Shown: positions 58,580 to 64,000 of the stretch, piece by piece
How positions within the stretch are numbered: the stretch's first letter is position 1
Layout of the letters: every line of letters begins with the position of its first letter
From: UBA4810 sp002479215
GTDB taxonomy: Bacteria; Desulfobacterota; Syntrophia; Syntrophales; Smithellaceae
Assembly (NCBI GenBank): GCA_049514435.1
Contig: JBEKVB010000013.1
Span: forward strand, 1-64,000
Reading direction: 5' to 3'
Length of the DNA: 64,000 nucleotides
The notes under the pieces: generated by a model
Database searches by the model: none
What the model saw: the letters and a program-made list of their open reading frames with translations, nothing else
Told to the model about the DNA's origin: nothing
Position numbers and translations under genes: made by a program

Positions 58580-60061
58580 ATGGATCAAAAAAATTGCGAC
58601 ACGATAATAGCAGACTACGAAAGAATATTTCATCCGCAAAAGCTGGCCATTGTCGGTGTTTCAGAGGAAGGCACCGGCTTTGGAAGCGGCATGTTCAATG
58701 CCTTGCAAGCCATGGGGTTTGAAGGAGAAATCTTCCCGGTAAATCCCAAAGGCGGAGAATTTTCCGGTACGGATATCTACAGGCAGATCGAAGATATACC
58801 CGTGAGATTGGATTTTGCGATAATTTGCGTAACTGCCAAAGCGGTGCCGGATGTTCTGGAGGCTTGCCGAAAAAATGGTGCGGCGGGTGCAGAAATCCTT
58901 TCAGCTGGTTTCAGTGAACTTGGAACGGCGGAAGGCATTGAATTGGAAAAGAAGATCAGGCAAATAGCGGCAAAAGGAATCCGGGTAGTCGGCCCAAACT
59001 GCTTTGGCATTTATTGTCCCCGAAGCAGATTGACCTTATTGCCGGGACCGGACCTCTCGCGCCGAAGCGGCCCCGTTGCTTTTTTGTCACAAAGCGGCGG
59101 TATGGCCATCGATTTTGCCCATAAAGGAAAATGGATGGGCATTGGATTCAGCAAGGTTGTCAGTTTCGGGAATGGTGCCGATTTAAGGGAAACGGAGCTT
59201 CTGCGCTATCTCGCTCGCGATCCCGAAACGCGGATTATCACCATGTACATCGAAGGCATCAAAGACGGAGATTCCTTTTTCCGGGAGATCAAGGCTGCTT
59301 CTTACAGTAAGCCCGTTATCGTTTGCAAGGGAGGTCTCTCGCCTGCCGGTCAAAGAATGGTCGTGAGCCATACGGCGTCCATGGGAGGAAGTCGCGTTAT
59401 CTGGCAGTCTGTTCTCACGCAGGTTAATGCTATTCAGGTTCAGGATTTGGAGGAATTAGTCGAGGCCAGTCTGGCCTTTTCCCTTTTACCGGAAAAAGTT
59501 TTCAAGGCAATTTCTGTTGTCGGCGGGGGAGGCGCTTTAGGTGTTACTGCCTGTGATGCCGCGGAAGCTTTCGGTATCGAGATTCCGCCGCTATCGGCCG
59601 ATCTTCAGACGCGAATCGGGGAATTACTGCCGAAACCAGGATCGAGCGCCTTAAACCCCATTGACGTAGCCAATCCCTTTGTTTCGCCGAAAGTCTTAAA
59701 AGAGATTCTTCGTAATACGGCTCAAGATGACCGGATCGATCTACAAATAATTATTTCGCTTCTTTATCATTATAAAACAATAGCGCGCGCGTTGGGAAAG
59801 CCGGTAGCGGAAGTGGCGCCCTACCGGGAACTGGCCGAGACAATCCGTGATGTGATGAAAGAGACCGGTAAACCAATCGTTGTCGTTCTGGCCAACCCGA
59901 AAAGGGGAGTAGATGATTTGGATATTATAGAAATGCTGGCACTGGCAAGAAGGGAGTTTCTTGATCGCGGCCTGCCTGTTTTTGATGAGCTCCATGAAGC
60001 CATTCGCGCTATCGGGCACGTCAATAGTTACTATGGAAGGAGGAAGGCCGAAAATGAATAA
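58580..60061 (+). CDS. ADP-forming acyl-CoA synthetase, alpha (CoA-binding) subunit
   Basis: A 493-residue protein. The CoA-binding Rossmann domain (AIVGVSEEGTGFGSGMFNAL) is followed by the CoA-ligase domains; GPNCFGIY and FLSQSGGMAIDF are conserved, and MVVSHTASMGGS carries the His that is phosphorylated. ADP-forming acetyl/acyl-CoA synthetases make ATP from acyl-CoA by substrate-level phosphorylation. The next gene overlaps its stop by eight bases and supplies the ATP-grasp subunit. This is the separate-subunit arrangement seen in archaea and some anaerobic bacteria. Confidence 0.88.
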   Translation: MDQKNCDTIIADYERIFHPQKLAIVGVSEEGTGFGSGMFNALQAMGFEGEIFPVNPKGGEFSGTDIYRQIEDIPVRLDFAIICVTAKAVPDVLEACRKNGAAGAEILSAGFSELGTAEGIELEKKIRQIAAKGIRVVGPNCFGIYCPRSRLTLLPGPDLSRRSGPVAFLSQSGGMAIDFAHKGKWMGIGFSKVVSFGNGADLRETELLRYLARDPETRIITMYIEGIKDGDSFFREIKAASYSKPVIVCKGGLSPAGQRMVVSHTASMGGSRVIWQSVLTQVNAIQVQDLEELVEASLAFSLLPEKVFKAISVVGGGGALGVTACDAAEAFGIEIPPLSADLQTRIGELLPKPGSSALNPIDVANPFVSPKVLKEILRNTAQDDRIDLQIIISLLYHYKTIARALGKPVAEVAPYRELAETIRDVMKETGKPIVVVLANPKRGVDDLDIIEMLALARREFLDRGLPVFDELHEAIRAIGHVNSYYGRRKAENE

Positions 60062-60740
60062 AGATTCCGCCATCCTGATAATTAAGAATGCCATGCAGAA
60101 GAGGCGCAAAGCCCTATCCGAATATGAGGCAAAACAAGTGCTAGCCGCTTATGGCATTCCTGTGACACGGGAATGTCTTGCTGAGAAGAGAGCCGATGTG
60201 GAAAAGGCTGCACAGGAAATCGGTTATCCCCTGGTGATGAAGGGCTGTTCTTCTGAAATAGTCCATAAGACGGAAAAAGGATTGATTTATACAGATATAC
60301 GCAGCGATGCGGAAGCTCTGAAAGCCTTTGATCAAATTAAAGAAAGACTGAATGTTTATAGTGGAGCTGTTTTGATCCAGGAAATGATCCCAGGACGAAG
60401 GGAACTCGTCATGGGTATGACTCGCGATGATCAGTTCGGCCCTTGTGTTATGTTTGGGTTGGGAGGAATTTTTACGGAAATCCTCAAAGACATTTCTTTT
60501 CGCCGGGCGCCTCTTGAAAAGAGCGACGCTTTGGAAATAATGCAGGAGATCAAAGGGCATAATATCCTTGGTGCCTTTCGTGGAATGGAAGCTGCGGATG
60601 TGGAAAGCCTTGCGGATATTCTTATACAGTTGGGGAAAATCGGTTTGGAAATCGATCATGTGCAGGAAATTGATCTCAACCCTGTCATAATTTTCGGGAA
60701 GAAGCCAATTGTGGTCGATGCCCTGATGATCTTAGAATAA
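60054..60740 (+). CDS. ADP-forming acyl-CoA synthetase, beta (ATP-grasp) subunit
   Basis: A 228-residue ATP-grasp_5 protein. LSEYEAKQVLAAYGIPVTRE is the family start; GYPLVMKGCSSEIVHKTEKG, QEMIPGRRELVMGMTRDDQF and VMFGLGGIFTEILKD carry the nucleotide-binding residues, and IDLNPVIIF ends the fold. ATG 60054 has a GGAGGAAGG ribosome binding site; the longer frame from 59961 is not domain-like. It binds ADP/ATP and completes the alpha subunit. Confidence 0.92.
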   Translation: MNKDSAILIIKNAMQKRRKALSEYEAKQVLAAYGIPVTRECLAEKRADVEKAAQEIGYPLVMKGCSSEIVHKTEKGLIYTDIRSDAEALKAFDQIKERLNVYSGAVLIQEMIPGRRELVMGMTRDDQFGPCVMFGLGGIFTEILKDISFRRAPLEKSDALEIMQEIKGHNILGAFRGMEAADVESLADILIQLGKIGLEIDHVQEIDLNPVIIFGKKPIVVDALMILE

Positions 60741-60805
60741 ATAGCCGGTCATTTAATTTAATGGTCTTGAAATATTTTTTTGTTTTCAACTGTTCGACAA
60801 AATAA

Positions 60806-62881
60806 TCAATTGGATTGATAAGATTTTATATTGGCGAAAAAATGGTAACCGTTTCGTCCGTGTGCTTTGACGTAGTACATGGCCATATCGGCATTTTTCA
60901 AAAGAGAATCAATGTCTTCACAGTCATCAGGGTAGATGGCAATGCCTATACTGACGCTGGATGTAATTTTATTATCGTCACAGGTAAAGGGCTGCTGGAA
61001 AGAGCTTAAAATAATTTCGGCAACCTCAATAGAATCTTCAACCCTTTCTATTGCCGGCAATAATATTATAAATTCGTCGCCTCCCAATCGAGAAATTGTA
61101 TCATTTTGGCGCAGGCGGCCAGTTAGCCGCAGACTTATCTCTTTTAGCAATTGATCTCCAACCATGTGTCCCAGCGTATCATTGACATTCTTGAAGTGAT
61201 CCAAATCAAGCATCATTGCCGCCAGCTTTTGGCCGTTACGCTTGGCTTGGGCCAGAGCCATTTTGAGTCGGTCCATAAACAGAATCCGGTTAGGTAATCC
61301 AGTCAGCGGATCATGGGTAGCTATATAGTTGAGTTGTTGTTCCGTCCGTTTCCGCTCGGTAATATCATGCCCAATTCCTCGAAATCCAAAAACTTTTCCT
61401 TCCCCGTCTAGTTTGGGGAAAATAGAAAGTTCGAAAAGAGTTATGGTACCGTCCGGCCGGATAAATTCATAGGGAAAACTCTTCGTCGGTTCGCCGGTTT
61501 CATAAACCTGACGGAATATTTTGTAGAGTTCGCCGGCTTGGTCTTTTTTAATGAAGGACCGATAGTTTATTCCGATTAATTGTTTTAGCGAATATCCAAC
61601 GCTGCGGGCAACGGCATCATTGATGAAAACAATGTTGCCGGTGAGGTCGATTTCGAAATACCACTCATCCATTTCGTCAATGATAGTTCTATACTTTTCT
61701 TCTGACTGCCGGATTGTCTCTTCCATTTGCCTGCGCTCTGTAACGTCGCGGCTGATTCCCCGAAATCCGATTGGCGTACCCTCATTGTCCCGTATAAGAG
61801 AGATGGAAATTTCGTTGAACCCTTTCGTTCCGTTCTTTCGAATAATTTCTATGTCTAATAATTTAACCGGTTGACTTGTTAAGTAAACATTGGTGAAAAT
61901 TCGGCGCATATTTTTTGCCGTTTTTTCATCTTGAAATTGCCGGTGATTCATGCCAATTAATTCCTCACGGGAATATCCGATGTTTCTGCATTCCGCATCA
62001 TTAACAAAAGTAAAAGTGCCTGTGAGGTCTATTTCAAAATAACCTTCTTGCATATTTTCAAGAATGTTTCGGTATTTCTCTACGGATTGGCGCAGGGCTT
62101 CTTCCATATTTTTTCGCTCGGTTACGTCTCGGGAAACACCCCGGAATCCGACAGGATTACCTTTTGAATTTCTGATAAGAGATACCGATGTTTCGTGAAT
62201 AGCTTTCGTCCCGTCTTTTCTGATGGACTCCAGTTCTAACGCGTCTATCGGTTTACCTGTGCGATAAAGTTCCAAATAAGGCTTGTACAATTTTTTAGCG
62301 GTTTCTTCATCCATATGCCGCCGGTAGTTCATGCCGATCAGTTCTTCTTTGGTATATCCCAGATATCTGCAGTTTGCTTCATTCGCAAATGTATAATTAC
62401 CGTCAAGGTCAAGCTCAAAATAGCCTTCCCGGATGCTCTCCAGAATGCTTCGATACTTTTCCTCACTCCTGAGCAATGTTTCTTCTATTCTTTTGCGCTC
62501 GGTAATATCCATAAAACTTCCGAGCGTGGCACGATGCCCTTTATAGGTTATGGATGTAATCATCTCCAAAATCCACATTGTATCGCCATTTTTTCTGATG
62601 TACCTGTATTCATAGCTTTCGGGGTACTTCCCTTTCAGGCTCTTTACGGCCTTTTCCCTCACCATTGCTTTATCGTCAGGGTGAACACGATCAAGTGAAT
62701 TTTTGTCTAGGAGTTCCGGGTCGGAATAACCGGTAAACTTACTATAAAGCGGGCTGATATAGACGAATTTTCCACGCTGTACAATATATATACCGACGCC
62801 GATATTGGAGATGATGTTTTTTGCCAGATCGAATAAATCAATCTGTTTGGAAGGTTTTTTCTTGGCTGCTGTAACTGACAT
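60806..62881 (-). CDS. four-PAS diguanylate cyclase
   Basis: A 691-residue cytoplasmic protein. There are four PAS/PAC units: about residues 18-135, 143-260, 268-385 and 393-515, the last three very similar (EEKYRSILESIREGYFELDL, VEKYRNILENMQEGYFEIDL, EEKYRTIIDEMDEWYFEIDL). GGDEF follows: DPLTGLPNRILFMDRL, and SRLGGDEFIILLPA with RxxD (RQND) five residues before it, the I-site for feedback by c-di-GMP. It makes cyclic di-GMP under control of a small-molecule, redox or light signal. No transmembrane segment is present. Confidence 0.93.
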   Translation of the reverse strand: MSVTAAKKKPSKQIDLFDLAKNIISNIGVGIYIVQRGKFVYISPLYSKFTGYSDPELLDKNSLDRVHPDDKAMVREKAVKSLKGKYPESYEYRYIRKNGDTMWILEMITSITYKGHRATLGSFMDITERKRIEETLLRSEEKYRSILESIREGYFELDLDGNYTFANEANCRYLGYTKEELIGMNYRRHMDEETAKKLYKPYLELYRTGKPIDALELESIRKDGTKAIHETSVSLIRNSKGNPVGFRGVSRDVTERKNMEEALRQSVEKYRNILENMQEGYFEIDLTGTFTFVNDAECRNIGYSREELIGMNHRQFQDEKTAKNMRRIFTNVYLTSQPVKLLDIEIIRKNGTKGFNEISISLIRDNEGTPIGFRGISRDVTERRQMEETIRQSEEKYRTIIDEMDEWYFEIDLTGNIVFINDAVARSVGYSLKQLIGINYRSFIKKDQAGELYKIFRQVYETGEPTKSFPYEFIRPDGTITLFELSIFPKLDGEGKVFGFRGIGHDITERKRTEQQLNYIATHDPLTGLPNRILFMDRLKMALAQAKRNGQKLAAMMLDLDHFKNVNDTLGHMVGDQLLKEISLRLTGRLRQNDTISRLGGDEFIILLPAIERVEDSIEVAEIILSSFQQPFTCDDNKITSSVSIGIAIYPDDCEDIDSLLKNADMAMYYVKAHGRNGYHFFANIKSYQSN

Positions 62882-63520
62882 TTTTTCAAAAGCCTTAATT
62901 TTTTTGGTGAATAAACTATAGCTTGGTTTAGTCAGCTCAGCACGATAATTATTCGAGCAGATGCCTTATCGGCATAACAATACCGGATGAGATTAGCAAA
63001 AATGGTGAAACGTGTGATTATATGAAGAACAAATTTGTGTCAAGAAAATAAACCGGGTTTATTTGAATACGGTTTATTGTATAAAAAGAAACCTAATTTT
63101 GGTAAAAATAGCTATTTTATAGAAAGGTTCTATATCGAAAGTGTATCATAGTAGATGGCGTATTTATATAGTGGGTGGATCATAAAATTAATTAAAGTGA
63201 CTCTTAAAAAATAGTTTGGAAAAAAGAGATAAAAAATTAATCCGTGATAAAAAGGTATTGTTACACGAAACTTTATGGAAGGCTTTTACTCGTAAAGTGA
63301 ATGTCTTTGATTATAAATCGAAATAAACCAAATGAAAGTTTATATGCACAACTTATATTAAGATTAGCTTGATTTTTTTGCTGCCAATGCTGTATTGTGC
63401 GGCGAAAACTTGCGATAGGATAAAAATAAATTGCTGGATTTTTGTGGCCGTAGTCACCGGAGTAGTAAGGACTGGTGAAGGACAACGATTCTGCAAGAAA
63501 TATAAATTGAGGAGTGTGTT
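62882..63520. other. gene-free 639 bp before the acyl-CoA dehydrogenase gene
   Basis: No credible gene on either strand. AAACCGGGTTTATTTGAATA then CGGTTTATTG at about 63052-63081 forms a loose repeat of CGGnTTAT. The final part, TTGAGGAG at 63508-63515, is the ribosome binding site of the next gene. Promoters for both neighbours should be here but were not identified. Confidence 0.4.
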
Positions 63521-64000
63521 ATGGCATTAAATCCTTTGGTTGATTCACGAGATGTAAGATTTGTTTTATTCGAGGTATTGCAAGCGGACAAGCTCAGTAA
63601 GTACGATAAATTTTCCGGCTTTGATAAAGATACATATGAAGCCACACTGGAGCTGGCAGAGCAGCTTGCCGTCGAGCAGGTTTATCCCGCCAATGCCGAA
63701 GCCGATAAAACCGGTGCTAAGTATGATCCCGAAACAAAATCGGTTACTATTCCCGAGGGATACAAGTCGGCAATGAGGCTTTATAAAGAGTCTGGCTTTT
63801 CCGGACTGGGAAACGAGCCGGAATGGGGCGGTGTGGGAATGCCCGAAGTCATCTGCCGCTCTATTATGGATTATTTTTCCGCCGCCGCCGTGGCTTTTCT
63901 CACTTACGATACGCTGAAGGGGGGAGCTTCCCGGCTTATCGAGAATTTCGGCTCCGAAGAATTGAAAAAAACGTACATGGAAAAAATGGTATCCGGCCAG
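63521..64000 (+). CDS. acyl-CoA dehydrogenase, 5' part only
   Basis: 160 codons run off the right edge. The N-terminus MALNPLVDSRDVRFVLFEVL and then DTYEATLELAEQLAVEQVYP and EPEWGGVGMPEVI are the AidB/DMSP-type acyl-CoA dehydrogenase start domain, which has an extra N-terminal helix compared with short-chain enzymes. It should form trans-2-enoyl-CoA, passing electrons to ETF. GAGGAG sits eight nt before the ATG. It fits the beta-oxidation genes at 35.8-39.4 kb. Confidence 0.88.
   Translation, partial: MALNPLVDSRDVRFVLFEVLQADKLSKYDKFSGFDKDTYEATLELAEQLAVEQVYPANAEADKTGAKYDPETKSVTIPEGYKSAMRLYKESGFSGLGNEPEWGGVGMPEVICRSIMDYFSAAAVAFLTYDTLKGGASRLIENFGSEELKKTYMEKMVSGQ

Noticed and set aside
1..64000. 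tRNA, rRNA and known riboswitch genes
   Set aside because: I looked for T-loop (GGTTCGAAT-like) sequences and conserved riboswitch cores and saw none, though reading by eye is not a complete scan.

Overview
The window looks like chromosome of an anaerobic Gram-negative bacterium, most probably a Desulfobacterota (Syntrophales/Smithella-like) lineage. This is inference from gene content: a LolA lipoprotein carrier and an outer-membrane barrel, many radical-SAM enzymes, a flavin reductase-rubredoxin fusion, a FeoA-FeoB fusion, beta-oxidation genes and an ADP-forming acyl-CoA synthetase. No rRNA, tRNA, CRISPR, transposase or integrase gene was seen.

Layout. 1-3.5 kb: a cut-off secreted protein, a small membrane protein, then an ArsS-type radical-SAM locus (TVP38 membrane protein, glycosyltransferase, ArsS, peroxidase-like protein). 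3.7-6.8 kb: PfkB kinase, PaaK-like adenylating enzyme and S51-like peptidase. 6.8-7.7 kb: a cassette-like insert with a HEPN-type gene and a 49-residue basic protein. 8.0-19.0 kb: a 13-gene lipid/polyketide-type cluster on the minus strand (PlsY, dehydratase, thioesterase, two ketosynthases, two Cys-rich radical-SAM enzymes, two acyl carrier proteins, hotdog protein, polysaccharide deacetylase, B12-binding radical-SAM enzyme, membrane protein). It resembles the ladderane-type lipid clusters of anammox bacteria in content. 19.3-24 kb: rubredoxin fusion, a decayed copA fragment, a frameshifted MBL hydrolase, msrA, ygiQ. 24.0-26.3 kb: an integron-type cassette array with attC sites but no integrase. 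26.5-33 kb: cupin, metallopeptidase, DUF2156 protein, FeoAB, HD-domain membrane protein, lipoprotein. 34-35.6 kb: a lone two-gene cassette. 35.8-39.4 kb: crotonase, hydroxyacyl-CoA dehydrogenase, thiolase. 39.6-45.8 kb: response regulator, OMP, nadD-proA, patatin, radical SAM. 45.8-46.2 kb: a lone one-gene cassette. 46.3-50 kb: lolA, ilvE, yifB. 50.2-58.5 kb: moaC, a PH-like membrane protein, a Fis-type regulator, a beta-helix protein with a giant GlmS-like protein, and pyrG. 58.6-64 kb: both subunits of an ADP-forming acyl-CoA synthetase, a PAS/GGDEF protein, and the start of an acyl-CoA dehydrogenase gene.

Three repeat systems overlay the genes. (1) attC-like sites whose cassette ends are exactly complementary (GTTGGGC/GCCCAAC, GTTCGGC/GCCGAAC, GTTAGGC/GCCTAAC, GTTAAGT/ACTTAAC), with a shared ~50-nt leader at three cassette starts. 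(2) A ~120-bp element with terminal inverted repeats at five loci, always intergenic, whose two arms change together. (3) A ~117-bp palindrome-ended element inserted in frame within ygiQ, with a second copy rewriting the 3' end of moaC.

How the genes work together: the lipid cluster could build and modify an acyl chain on dedicated ACPs, with PlsY as a possible route to glycerolipid. The beta-oxidation genes and the ADP-forming synthetase fit acyl-CoA degradation with ATP recovery. All functions are read from sequence motifs by eye; no database search was run.
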